From: an uncultured Oscillospiraceae bacterium
GTDB taxonomy: Bacteria > Bacillota > Clostridia > Oscillospirales > Oscillospiraceae
Assembly (NCBI GenBank): GCA_934659475.1
Contig: CAKUHX010000011.1
Location: 1 to 19,195 of the forward strand
Direction of reading: 5' to 3'
Length of the DNA stretch: 19,195 nt
Shown: positions 1 through 7,632 of the stretch, in pieces
Layout of the letters: each line of letters opens with the position of its first letter
Position numbering within the stretch: the first letter of the stretch is position 1
Notes under the pieces: generated by a model
Seen by the model: the letters and a program-made list of their open reading frames with translations, nothing else
Told to the model about the DNA's origin: nothing
The model's database searches: none
Program-made: the position numbers and the translations under genes

Positions 1-2134
1 CGAAGGAGGTGTACGCCGCGGCCTCGCGTACATACTCCCCTGTGCTTTCGTCATATTCATAGACGTTGGTGACCGGCGCGGCCTGATACCAGCCGATCTG
101 GTGGGCGTAGACGCTGTTTTCCGCCACAAGGACGGCCTGCTCGATGGTGCAGGTGTTGGTGGGGCTGAGGGTGGTGTCAGAGGTGCCGGTGATCAGTCCC
201 AGGGCGTTCATAAAGGCCAGAGACTCCTTGGCCCAGCCGGCGATCTGGCTGCTGTCCTTGAACTTGGACAGCTGAGAGGTATAGCTGGTATAGGAGTAGT
301 CGGAGTTCTTCTCCACATAGCGCAGGGTGCTGCGCAGGAACACGGCCATCTGCTGGCGGTTCAGGGTGGCGTTGGGGGAGAAGGTGGTGGCGGAGGTGCC
401 GGTGGTGATGCCGGCGGCGTAGGCCTTCAGGACATAGGCGTTGTTCGTGTCGGTAAAGGTGTTTGCGGAGGCGGGGGTGATGCTCTTGCCCGTCAGCTCC
501 TCGGCCAGACGCACCGCCACGGAGCAGAATTGCAGGCGGGTGATGGGCTTGGTGTAGTCGCTGCCCAGCAGGCTGGAGTCCAGCAGGTCGTCGTTCAGGG
601 CCAGGTTCACGCCGCTCTGGGCCCAGGTGCTGGTCTTGGCGGTGGACTTCTGGGCCAGCGTGAAGGTGCCGGGATACAGCTCAGTGGTGTTCAGGGCCTG
701 GGTCTCCTCCCACTTCAGGCTCGCGTTCATTTCCGCCTGATACTGCGCAAGGGTCATTCCCGTGCCGGAGGCGTAAACGTCCCGCTCGGTCAGATGCTGC
801 TGGAGATAGCGGTAGGAGTGGCCGCAGTATTCACAGCTGAGCCAGTAGACGTGCTCTCCGGCGGCGTTCACGCCGATGTAGGCTTCCGCCGTGGGATACT
901 CGCCGTTATCCGAGTGGGCCAGCTTCTCTGTCTTGAGCTCGATCTCCTTATCCGAGTTATGGGGAGCGACATGGTTCGCATTGTACTCGCACTTGCCGCA
1001 GATGGAGCAGGAATAGTAATAACGCCGGGCAGATTGGCAGGCCTGCGCGTAGGTGTAAACACGGTCGGCCGTCCGAATCTGCAGGGTGTACTGGTGGGCG
1101 GTGCACCAGTTGTCCTTCGCGGCGGCGTCGCCCGCCTTTTGGGCAGCGTAGACGTCATTGCCGGAGTAGGTCTTGATGGTGTAGGGGATCTTATAGCCGC
1201 GCTGGGCCTGGGCTGCCTTGAGCGCGGGCACAGCGGATTCGGGGATATACACCACGGTCTCGGCGGTGTAGAAGGGCAGGTCGCTCTGCCTCTCCCACCG
1301 GTATAACCCGGCGATGGGCAGCCAAAGGTAGGAATCCATCGCCTGAATAAACTGATAGACATCCACCTTATCGCTGAGCCAGAGCTCCTTCAAATATTTC
1401 GCGTAGCAGATGAAAAAGCACGTTCCGTCCCCCGTTATCTTTTGGTCAGTGTCCAGAATGAGGGTGCGGATGCTGTCGGTGTTCTCCAGAACGTGGTAGG
1501 GGTCGGTCATGACGGTCACACCGGTGGCGAATTTTTCATACTGCTTGGATTCGGCCTCTGCCATAGTGCGGGGGGTCACAGTAGCCCGCTTGGCCTGCCG
1601 GAGAAGCTCCGTTTTCCGCGCCAGATCGGCGTTGAGCTCCGCCTTTTCCTCCTGAGTATAGCGCTCGCCCTCGATCGTCAGGCTGACCTGCAGGGTGGGG
1701 TAGTACTGGGCGCTGGTGCGGATGGTGGCGGGCACGCCGTTGACGGTGGCAGAGAAGGTGTCGGGGCCGACGATATTTTCGCCGCTGACTGTTTTATAGT
1801 TGGCGCAGTAGCCCTTAGAGGGGTCGAGGGCCAGCTTGATGTTCACGAGGTAGGTCGTGCCGGCGCGGAAGTAGAAGCCGTCGTCGGTCTCTACGTCGTC
1901 GCCCTCCCACTCGGTGTACCAGACGGTGGCGCCGTTGGCCAGCAGGTCGATATTGCCGCTCTTCATGGACTTCACGGTGACCTCGGTCTCCATCTCGTTG
2001 GGGTCGCCCGCCTTGGGCAGGTCGATGACAAGGTCGATGCTCTTGAGCTTTGTCTCTGCGGCAAAGGCCGCGGACGGCAGCAGCGTGAGGGCCATCGCAA
2101 AACAGAGAAGTGCGCTTAAAAATCGTTTTTTCAT
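1..2134 (-). CDS. Secreted SLH-domain surface protein (3' end outside window)
   Basis: The frame is open from the ATG at 2134 to the window edge (711 codons). AGGAGGGG lies just upstream of the ATG and fixes the start. The N-terminus is a classical signal peptide: Lys-Lys-Arg, a hydrophobic stretch, then AFA before AETK, cleaved near residue 25. Residues 26-500 match no family I know. They carry two Cys clusters, C376/C379/C382 (CSICGKC) and C434/C437 (CEYCGH), that look like a split zinc ribbon. Three SLH-type repeats follow at about 510-545 (partial), 556-606 and 624-674; the last two show the FTDT..AY..KAYAAGITTG and FKDSSQIAGWAKESL patterns. SLH repeats bind pyruvylated wall polymer, so the protein is probably anchored to the outer cell surface. 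It is transcribed alone, downstream of the liv terminator. Surface location is secure; the function of the large N-terminal part is unknown. Confidence 0.88.
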   Translation of the reverse strand, partial: MKKRFLSALLCFAMALTLLPSAAFAAETKLKSIDLVIDLPKAGDPNEMETEVTVKSMKSGNIDLLANGATVWYTEWEGDDVETDDGFYFRAGTTYLVNIKLALDPSKGYCANYKTVSGENIVGPDTFSATVNGVPATIRTSAQYYPTLQVSLTIEGERYTQEEKAELNADLARKTELLRQAKRATVTPRTMAEAESKQYEKFATGVTVMTDPYHVLENTDSIRTLILDTDQKITGDGTCFFICYAKYLKELWLSDKVDVYQFIQAMDSYLWLPIAGLYRWERQSDLPFYTAETVVYIPESAVPALKAAQAQRGYKIPYTIKTYSGNDVYAAQKAGDAAAKDNWCTAHQYTLQIRTADRVYTYAQACQSARRYYYSCSICGKCEYNANHVAPHNSDKEIELKTEKLAHSDNGEYPTAEAYIGVNAAGEHVYWLSCEYCGHSYRYLQQHLTERDVYASGTGMTLAQYQAEMNASLKWEETQALNTTELYPGTFTLAQKSTAKTSTWAQSGVNLALNDDLLDSSLLGSDYTKPITRLQFCSVAVRLAEELTGKSITPASANTFTDTNNAYVLKAYAAGITTGTSATTFSPNATLNRQQMAVFLRSTLRYVEKNSDYSYTSYTSQLSKFKDSSQIAGWAKESLAFMNALGLITGTSDTTLSPTNTCTIEQAVLVAENSVYAHQIGWYQAAPVTNVYEYDESTGEYVREAAAYTSF

Positions 2135-2182
2135 AGGTTCCCCTCCTGAAAATGTAGTCGATGCGATGAAGCAGGTACATAC

Positions 2183-2188
2183 ATCATA
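2183..2188 (-). promoter_or_regulatory. Extended -10 of the SLH-protein gene
   Basis: On the minus strand this reads TATGAT preceded by TGC, an extended -10 box. It would start the transcript near 2176, about 42 bases before the ATG. No good -35 sits 16-18 bases upstream, which fits an extended -10 promoter. It lies between the liv terminator and the gene. Confidence 0.5.
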
Positions 2189-2267
2189 GCACATTTTACC
2201 GCTTTTTTCCGTCAGCGGCACGAAATGCATCTTTTCCACCCTGAAATGCACGGGGGAAGGGAGATAC

Positions 2268-2302
2268 AAAAAGGGGAGACATCGTCAAAAACGATGTCTC
2301 CC
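2268..2302 (-). terminator. Terminator of the liv operon
   Basis: A perfect 12-bp stem, GGGAGACATCGT (2274-2285) with ACGATGTCTCCC (2291-2302) around a 5-base loop, is followed on the minus strand by C and five T residues (2272-2268). It lies 15 bases after the livF stop codon, a textbook intrinsic terminator. Confidence 0.9.
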
Positions 2303-2317
2303 TCCAGTGCGCGGAGT

Positions 2318-3022
2318 TCAGCTGCCCAGATAGGCCTTCTTCACCTGCTCGTTGCGCAGCAGCTCCTGTCCGGAGCCGGACAGGGTGATGCGCCCGGTCT
2401 CCAGCACATAGCCTACGTCGGCGATCTTCAGGGCCATGTTGGCGTTCTGCTCGATCAGCAGAACGGTGACGCCCATGCGGTTGATCTCCTTGATGATGTC
2501 GAAGATCCCCTTTACCACAATGGGGGCCAGACCCAGCGAGGGCTCGTCCATCATGATCAGCTTGGGGCGGCTCATCAGGGCCCGGCCCACGGCCAGCATC
2601 TGCTGCTCGCCGCCGGACAGGGTGCCCGCCGCCTGCCAGGAGCGCTCCTGGAGCCGGGGGAACAGCTCGTAGACCCATTTCAGGTCGTGCTCGATCTCGT
2701 CCTTGTCCCGGCGGAGATAGGCGCCCACCTTCAGGTTCTCCAGCACGGTCAGATCGGGGAACACATGGCGGCCCTCCGGCACCAGAGTGATGCCCTTGGA
2801 GACGATCTTGTCCGGGGACAGGCCGGTGATGTCCTCCGCCTGCAGGTGAATGCGGCCGAACTCCGGCTTGACCAGTCCGGCGATGGAGCGCAGGGTGGTG
2901 GACTTGCCCGCGCCGTTGGCGCCGATCAGCGTGACGATGGCCCCCTCCGGCACGTCGAAGGAGATGCCCTTCACGGCCTGGATGCCGCCGTAGCTGACCT
3001 TCAGTTCATCAATTTTCAGCAT
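2318..3022 (-). CDS. livF: Branched-chain amino-acid ABC transporter ATPase LivF
   Basis: One of the two cytoplasmic ATPases that power uptake of leucine, isoleucine and valine (or related amino acids) by the HAAT-type importer. At 234 aa it has the usual LivF length. Visible motifs are Walker A GANGAGKST (34-42), signature LSGGEQQ (135-141) and Walker B LIMMDEP (155-161). The switch position after Walker B is Gln in EQN rather than His, which is normal for LivF. The closing residues KKAYLGS are also typical. The start overlaps the end of livG by 14 bases, so translation is probably coupled; GGGGGTG lies upstream as ribosome site. It is the last gene of the operon and is followed by a strong terminator. 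Substrate specificity beyond the family cannot be read from the sequence. Confidence 0.96.
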   Translation of the reverse strand: MLKIDELKVSYGGIQAVKGISFDVPEGAIVTLIGANGAGKSTTLRSIAGLVKPEFGRIHLQAEDITGLSPDKIVSKGITLVPEGRHVFPDLTVLENLKVGAYLRRDKDEIEHDLKWVYELFPRLQERSWQAAGTLSGGEQQMLAVGRALMSRPKLIMMDEPSLGLAPIVVKGIFDIIKEINRMGVTVLLIEQNANMALKIADVGYVLETGRITLSGSGQELLRNEQVKKAYLGS

Positions 3023-3857
3023 CGTCTGTCACCCCCAGATAGGCCTCGATGACCCGAGGATCGTTCTGCACCTGCGCCGGCGTGCCCTGGGCAATGAGCT
3101 TGCCGAAGTCCAGGACATAGATGCGGTCGGAGATGTTCATGACCAGATCCATGTGGTGCTCGATCAGCAGGATGGTCATATGGTAATGGTCGCGGATATA
3201 CTGGATGAACTGGCTCAGCTCCTGGGTCTCCTGGGGGTTCATGCCGGCGGCCGGCTCGTCCAGCAGCAGCAGCTTGGGGTCGGTGGCCAGGGCCCGGGCG
3301 ATCTCCAGCCGCCGCTGAAGGCCATAGGGCAGGGAGGTGGCGATCTCGTCCTTCAGCTCGGCCATGCCCTGCTCCTCCAGCAGCTCCATGGTCTGGCGGC
3401 GCATCTCGGCCTCCTCCTTCCGGTTGGCCCGGAAGGTGGCGGAGAACAGGTTACTGGTGCGGCGCATATGCTTGGCGATCAGGATGTTGTCGAACACCGT
3501 CTGGCTCTTCCAAAGGCGGATGTTCTGGAAGGTGCGGGCCATGCCCAGCTTGGCGATCTGGTCGGGGGTGGGGGCCAGGATCTGGTGATAGAGCCCCTTG
3601 TTCTCCCCCAGATAGGCCGCCTCCATTTTGCCGTGGGGGTGGTTCTCCACCATGGGCCGGCCCAAAAAATCCACCTTGCCGTTGGTGGGCTCGTATACGC
3701 CGGTGATGCAGTTGAAGGCGGTGGTCTTGCCCGCGCCGTTGGGGCCGATCAGGGCCACGATCTCCCCCTCGTTCACGTCAAGAGAGAGGTCATTCACCGC
3801 CACCACGCCGCCGAACTGCATGGTGACGTTTTCTACATGAAGTACGTTCTGGCTCAT
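3009..3857 (-). CDS. livG: Branched-chain amino-acid ABC transporter ATPase LivG
   Basis: Partner ATPase to LivF in the same importer. Walker A is GPNGAGKTT (38-46), the Q-loop is FQN (110-112), the signature is the family variant LPYGLQRR (176-183), Walker B is LLLLDEP (196-202) and the switch His is H234 in IEHHMD. At 282 aa it is longer than the roughly 255 aa of E. coli LivG. The extra length is mostly a hydrophilic insert at about residues 66-98, before the Q-loop, as in many clostridial homologues. Its ATG overlaps the livM stop as ATGA, and AAGGAGG sits 7 bases before it inside the end of livM. The pair therefore looks translationally coupled, with livF overlapping downstream. Confidence 0.96.
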   Translation of the reverse strand: MSQNVLHVENVTMQFGGVVAVNDLSLDVNEGEIVALIGPNGAGKTTAFNCITGVYEPTNGKVDFLGRPMVENHPHGKMEAAYLGENKGLYHQILAPTPDQIAKLGMARTFQNIRLWKSQTVFDNILIAKHMRRTSNLFSATFRANRKEEAEMRRQTMELLEEQGMAELKDEIATSLPYGLQRRLEIARALATDPKLLLLDEPAAGMNPQETQELSQFIQYIRDHYHMTILLIEHHMDLVMNISDRIYVLDFGKLIAQGTPAQVQNDPRVIEAYLGVTDDAEN

Positions 3858-5038
3858 TTGGCGGCCTCCTTTTTCTTGCCCAGCCGCGCCCTCAGTCCGC
3901 GCAGCTTTTGGGGCAGCTCCTGATCCCCCATGATGCCCTTGCGGAAGAACAGCACCACGATCATGATGATCACGGAGAACACCACCATGCGGAAGCCGCT
4001 GCGGAACACGCCGGGGGCCTTGATAAACAGGAACTGGCCGTTATCCAGCCCAAACAGCCACCACTCGGCACAGGCCACATACAGGAAGGTGCCGATGACG
4101 CTGCCGCTGATGGAGCCGATGCCGCCGATGACCACGATCAGCAGGATCTCATAGGTCATGGCGGAGGTGTAGGGCATGGCCTGAGCGTTGTTGGAGAACA
4201 TGGCGAACATAGCGCCGCCGATTCCGGCAAAGAAGGAGGAAATGCAGAAGGACAGCATCTTGTGGTGGGCCAGGTCGATGCCCATGGCCTCGGCGGCGAC
4301 CTCGTCGTCCCGAATGGCCTTGAAGGCCCGGCCATAGGTGGAGTTGATCAACAGAATGATCACGGCGATGCACAGAATGGAGACCAAAAAGGGCACGAAG
4401 GTGGACAGATACAGCACCACCTTGCCGCCAGACTTGATATTGAAGCTGGAGAAGGTGGGAAAGGACTTGATCATGTTGGCCCCGTTGGTGATGGGTCCCA
4501 GCTTCTGCCACTGGAAGACGGCGCGGATGATCTCCGCAAAGCCCAGAGTGGCGATGGCCAGATAGTCACTCTTCAGCCGCAGTACGGGCAGACCGATGAG
4601 ATAGGCAAACAGAGCGGCCACACATCCGGCCAGGATCAGGCCCAGCAGCACACCCAGCACCAGGCTGACCGCTCCGCCCACGCCGGAGTTGCCAAAGATG
4701 CTGCCGAACAGCTCCTGGAGGGAGAAGTGGATGGCGGAGCCGCCGTACAGGTAGTACACGGAGTCACGCACGTTGGTGGGCACGGTGAGAATGGCGTAGG
4801 TATAGGCGCCAAGCAGCATAAAGCCCGCCTGACCCAGGGAAAACAGGCCGGTGAAGCCGTTGAGCAGGTTCATGGACACGGCCACCAGAGAGTAGACAGC
4901 CCCCTTTTTCAGCACGGTGAACAGAATGTGGGTGGGGGGGACGAGGCCGGAGTTCTCCAGAAACACCACAAGGGCCAGCAGGACCACGGACAGGATCACG
5001 CCGGTCAGGGCGGAGCTGCCTTTCTTTTCCTTTGTCAT
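3854..5038 (-). CDS. livM: Branched-chain amino-acid ABC transporter permease LivM
   Basis: A 394-aa polytopic membrane protein, one of the two permeases of the importer. A first hydrophobic helix lies at about 10-27. It is followed by the family-typical LLNGFTGLFSLGQAGFM segment, several further helices and the cytoplasmic coupling loop FKAIRDDEVAAEAMGID that docks on the ATPases. Near the end is GGIGSISGSVIGT, the conserved block shared with LivH. The C-terminus is basic (RARLGKKKEAAK). A periplasmic-side insert at about residues 90-125, rich in Gly and Ser, adds length relative to many LivM proteins. It begins 12 bases after the livH stop and overlaps livG by 4 bases, so it lies inside one transcript. 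Confidence 0.95.
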   Translation of the reverse strand: MTKEKKGSSALTGVILSVVLLALVVFLENSGLVPPTHILFTVLKKGAVYSLVAVSMNLLNGFTGLFSLGQAGFMLLGAYTYAILTVPTNVRDSVYYLYGGSAIHFSLQELFGSIFGNSGVGGAVSLVLGVLLGLILAGCVAALFAYLIGLPVLRLKSDYLAIATLGFAEIIRAVFQWQKLGPITNGANMIKSFPTFSSFNIKSGGKVVLYLSTFVPFLVSILCIAVIILLINSTYGRAFKAIRDDEVAAEAMGIDLAHHKMLSFCISSFFAGIGGAMFAMFSNNAQAMPYTSAMTYEILLIVVIGGIGSISGSVIGTFLYVACAEWWLFGLDNGQFLFIKAPGVFRSGFRMVVFSVIIMIVVLFFRKGIMGDQELPQKLRGLRARLGKKKEAAK

Positions 5039-5050
5039 AACAGCACCCCC

Positions 5051-5935
5051 TTAAACCTTTTCTGTGGTCTTCTCACCGAACAGGCCGGTGGGCTTGACCG
5101 CAAGGATGACGATAAGCAGGGCGAAGGTAAAGGCGTCCACAAAGTTGCTGGCCCCCTCGAAGGGCAGTACCTTGACGAAGTTTTCACACACGCCGATGAT
5201 AAACGCGCCGATCACCGCCCCAGGGATGGAGCCGATGCCCCCGAACACCGCGGCCACGAAGGCCTTCAGGCCGGGCATGGCGCCGGCGGAGGGGGTGATG
5301 TAGGTGTAGTTGCTGAAGTACAGCATAGAGCCGATGGCCGCCAGGAAGGAGCCGATGATAAAGGTGGCGGAAATGACAGAGTTGATCTTGATGCCCATGA
5401 GCTGGCTGGTCTCAAAGTCCTTGGCCACGGCCCGCATGGCCATGCCGATCCTGGTGTGGTTGATCAGCGTTACCAGGGCGAACACCAGCAGCAGCACCAG
5501 AATGGGGGTGATGATGGTGACCATGCTGGTGGTGGTGGGACCCACCTGCACCATGTCGGACAGCACGGGGATGGCGGGGTAGCTCATGGGCTGGCCGCCG
5601 GTGACATAGGTGGCGGTGTTCTGCAGCAGATAGCTCACGCCGATGGCGGAGATCATCACCGACATTCGGGGCGCGGTGCGCAGGGGCTTGTAGGCCGCCC
5701 GCTCGATGATAAAGCCCAGCAGCACGGTGAGAAGGATCATCAGTGGGATGGCCAGATACAGGGGCATGGCGGCGCTGAGATAGATGAGCATCAGCCCGGC
5801 CGCCATGAACACATCGCCGTGGGCAAAGTTGATCAGGCGCAGGATGCCGTACACCATGGTATAGCCGATGGCGATCAGGGCGTACTGGCCGCCCACGGAG
5901 ATGCCGGACAGCAGAACGGAGAGGAAAAATGCCAC
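5051..5935 (-). CDS. livH: Branched-chain amino-acid ABC transporter permease LivH
   Basis: A 294-aa polytopic permease, the first membrane subunit. I chose the GTG at 5935 because AAAGGAGG (5945-5952) lies 9 bases upstream and the protein then begins VAFFLSVLLSGISVGGQYAL, as LivH proteins do. The frame stays open to 6214, but that extension is Pro/Arg-rich, crosses the upstream hairpins and overlaps livJ, so it is not coding. Family landmarks are GYTMVYGILRLINFAHGD near the start, the coupling loop RIGMAMRAVAKDFETSQLMGI and FGGIGSIPGAVIGA. The gap to livJ is 181 bases and packed with stem-loops, whereas the downstream liv genes are tightly spaced. This suggests the membrane subunits are made at lower levels than the binding protein. 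Confidence 0.93.
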   Translation of the reverse strand: MAFFLSVLLSGISVGGQYALIAIGYTMVYGILRLINFAHGDVFMAAGLMLIYLSAAMPLYLAIPLMILLTVLLGFIIERAAYKPLRTAPRMSVMISAIGVSYLLQNTATYVTGGQPMSYPAIPVLSDMVQVGPTTTSMVTIITPILVLLLVFALVTLINHTRIGMAMRAVAKDFETSQLMGIKINSVISATFIIGSFLAAIGSMLYFSNYTYITPSAGAMPGLKAFVAAVFGGIGSIPGAVIGAFIIGVCENFVKVLPFEGASNFVDAFTFALLIVILAVKPTGLFGEKTTEKV

Positions 5936-5944
5936 GAAAGGGGA

Positions 5945-6093
5945 CCTCCTTTGTGACCCCGCCCCGGCTTTGCGGGGCGGGGCAAAAAATTCAGGGGGGG
6001 GGGAGGCCGTCTCGAAAAAAGCCCGAAATGAGCCGCTTTCGAGGCGGCCTGAAATGCATACTTCCGCATGGCGGGGTCTCCCCCGCCATGCGG
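5945..6093 (-). other. Stem-loop cluster between livJ and livH
   Basis: Three inverted repeats fill the gap. In transcript order they are: a perfect 13-bp stem 6064-6076/6081-6093 with a 4-base loop; an interrupted stem 6005-6022/6035-6049 that includes CTCGAAA/TTTCGAG; and a perfect 10-bp stem 5957-5966/5973-5982 ending about 5 bases before the livH ribosome site. None is followed by a T-run on the minus strand, so they are not classic terminators. Such structures commonly protect the 3' end of an abundant binding-protein mRNA or attenuate the permease genes. That role is inferred here. Confidence 0.75.
5994..6003. repeat. G10 homopolymer tract
   Basis: Ten consecutive G (plus strand) lie between the second and third stem-loops of the livJ-livH gap, next to an A-rich run at 5984-5989. 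Tracts of this length can slip during replication. It is non-coding, so any effect would be on leader folding or spacing, not on a reading frame. Confidence 0.8.
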
Positions 6094-6116
6094 ACGCTTG
6101 AACGGAACAGTGGGAC

Positions 6117-7322
6117 TTACTTGGCGGTCTGGACGGTCTCCAGCTCCCAGGTGCCGTCGTTGACGGAGTGCTTGATGTAGGCGGTGTCGCGGATGGCGTC
6201 GCCGATGTCGTCAAAGGCGATGGAGCCGGATACGCCAGTGTAGGTCACGCCGCCCAGAGCGGCCTTGATGGCGGCGGGGTCGGCGGAGTTGGCAGCCTTG
6301 ATGGCCTCCAGCGCCACATAGTAGGCGTCGTAGCCCATGGCGGTCACGGCGGAGATCACGTCGTCGCCGCCGTTGGCGGCCTTGGCGTCGGCGTTGGAGT
6401 TGATGTACTCCTTGATGCCGGCGTCGAACTCAGGGGAGCCGCCCTCCTGATAGAAGGTGGAGACATACAGCTGGATGTCGGTGCCCTTGGCGGCATCCAG
6501 AACCTTATTGTCGTCCAGGGTATCGGAGCCCACGAAGGGAGCGGTGAGACCAAGCTTGTTGGCCTGGGTGATGATCTGGGTGGCGTAGGCGATGGAGACG
6601 GGGGTGAAGATGACCTCGGCCCCCTCATTCTTGGCCTTGTTCAGGTAAGAGGTGAAGTCGGAGTTGTTCTTGGGGAAGGAGTCGGTGATGACCTTGCCGC
6701 CGGCAGTCTCGAAGGCGGTCTTGAAGAAGGCCACCAGACCCTGGTCATACTCGTTGCCTGCCTCGCCCAGGCAGTAGGCAACCTTGGCGTTGAACTTATC
6801 CATGGCAAAGTTGGCCAGTACGGTGCCCTGGAAGGGGTCCAGGAAGCAGATGCGGTAGTAGTAGTCGTTGCCAGCAGTGACGTTGGGGTTGGTGCAGGTC
6901 ACACCCATAGCGGCCAGGCCGGCGTCGTTAAAGATGGGGCCGCCGGCCATGGACACGCCGGAGCCATAGGAGCCCAGCACGATAGCGACTCCCTCGCTCA
7001 CCAGCTGGGAGGCGGCGCTGGGGGCTTTGGACTGGTCGGAGCCGTTGTCGCCGTAGACCAGCTCCACCTGATAGGTCTCGCCGCCGATCTCAACGGTGGG
7101 GGTCTGGAAGTTGGCGTACTGCATGCCCAGGATCTCCTTCTTGCCGCCGGAGGCGGAGTCGCCGGTGGCGGGCTCGAACACGCCGATCTTGATGACCTTG
7201 TCGCCGGAGGCCTGGCTGGAGGAGGCGCCGCCGGAGGACTGGCCGCCGTTGTCCTTGCTGCCGCAGGCCGCAAGGCTGAAGATCATAGCAAGAGAAAGTG
7301 CAAGGGCAAGAAACTTTTTCAT
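6117..7322 (-). CDS. livJ: Branched-chain amino-acid ABC transporter substrate-binding lipoprotein LivJ
   Basis: A 401-aa extracytoplasmic binding protein that delivers branched-chain amino acids to LivHM. The signal peptide ends in the lipobox LAAC with Cys20 as the predicted lipidated residue, followed by a Ser/Gly-rich linker (21-42), so the protein is tethered to the outer face of the membrane. The periplasmic-binding-protein type 1 fold begins at IKIGVFEPATGDSASGG (about 45). Typical pieces follow: GMQYANF, a VYGDNGSD segment, LVSEGVAIVLGSYGS and GMGYDAYYVALEAIKAA-like helices near the C-terminus. AAGGAG lies 8 bases before the ATG. It is first in the operon, directly behind the promoter at 7448-7476, with stem-loops after its stop. 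This arrangement favours excess binding protein over permease. The exact ligand (Leu, Ile/Val or another amino acid) is not readable. Confidence 0.95.
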   Translation of the reverse strand: MKKFLALALSLAMIFSLAACGSKDNGGQSSGGASSSQASGDKVIKIGVFEPATGDSASGGKKEILGMQYANFQTPTVEIGGETYQVELVYGDNGSDQSKAPSAASQLVSEGVAIVLGSYGSGVSMAGGPIFNDAGLAAMGVTCTNPNVTAGNDYYYRICFLDPFQGTVLANFAMDKFNAKVAYCLGEAGNEYDQGLVAFFKTAFETAGGKVITDSFPKNNSDFTSYLNKAKNEGAEVIFTPVSIAYATQIITQANKLGLTAPFVGSDTLDDNKVLDAAKGTDIQLYVSTFYQEGGSPEFDAGIKEYINSNADAKAANGGDDVISAVTAMGYDAYYVALEAIKAANSADPAAIKAALGGVTYTGVSGSIAFDDIGDAIRDTAYIKHSVNDGTWELETVQTAK

Positions 7323-7427
7323 ACTTGGTTCTCCTTTACTGTTTGATAAGGGGCGATCCGTACGATCTGCCGCGGACGGAGCCGCCGGATAAACGGATAC
7401 GCCTAAAGTGTCCTTGATACAAATACA

Positions 7428-7444
7428 CTTGTTCTTGGAACAAG
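7428..7444. promoter_or_regulatory. Operator-like dyad at the liv start site
   Basis: CTTGTTC-TTG-GAACAAG is a perfect 7+3+7 inverted repeat covering the predicted start point (about -3 to +14), directly after the -10 box. Its size and place suit a dimeric repressor. In RNA it would form a 7-bp hairpin at the very 5' end and could instead stabilise the message. The regulator is not identifiable from the window. Confidence 0.55.
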
Positions 7445-7447
7445 GGG

Positions 7448-7476
7448 ATTATAGCAAAGGCGGTGGAGAAATGCAA
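7448..7476 (-). promoter_or_regulatory. Sigma-A promoter of the liv operon
   Basis: On the minus strand TTGCAT (7476-7471), a 17-base spacer and TATAAT (7453-7448), with TGC before the -10 (extended -10). Transcription should start near 7441, leaving a leader of about 118 bases before livJ. I recognise no riboswitch family in that leader. Confidence 0.85.
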
Positions 7477-7566
7477 GAGCAATCGAAAACTTTTACGAAA
7501 AAGTGCGAAACAGGGGAAATAGCGTCGTGTTTCTTGTGAGCGGGATGCAGGAGGAGGGAGGGCAAC

Positions 7567-7595
7567 TTGTAAATTTTTCTCTCCCGTGGTATACT
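7567..7595 (+). promoter_or_regulatory. Promoter of the GreA-family gene
   Basis: TTGTAA (7567-7572), a 17-base spacer and TATACT (7590-7595). Predicted start near 7602, about 31 bases before the ATG. It diverges from the liv promoter. The 310-base intergenic stretch 7323-7632 holds these two promoters and the liv leader; nothing else is evident in it. Confidence 0.75.
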
Positions 7596-7632
7596 ACCGA
7601 AAAATCCCGACGGGAAGAGAGGAGCTGCCGTC

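Noticed and set aside
2500..2520. Missing switch His in LivF (EQN instead of EH)
   Set aside because: Gln at this position is normal for LivF proteins, so it is not a defect.
3908..5956. Long open frame on the plus strand opposite livM/livH (682 codons)
   Set aside because: It is the antisense of two clear permease genes, extremely rich in His/Gly/Asp/Gln, with no ribosome site or family match; an artefact of GC-rich codon use.
5936..6214. N-terminal extension of LivH to an upstream start
   Set aside because: It would cross three hairpins and overlap livJ, and is Pro/Arg-rich. The GTG at 5935 has an ideal ribosome site and gives the normal LivH N-terminus.
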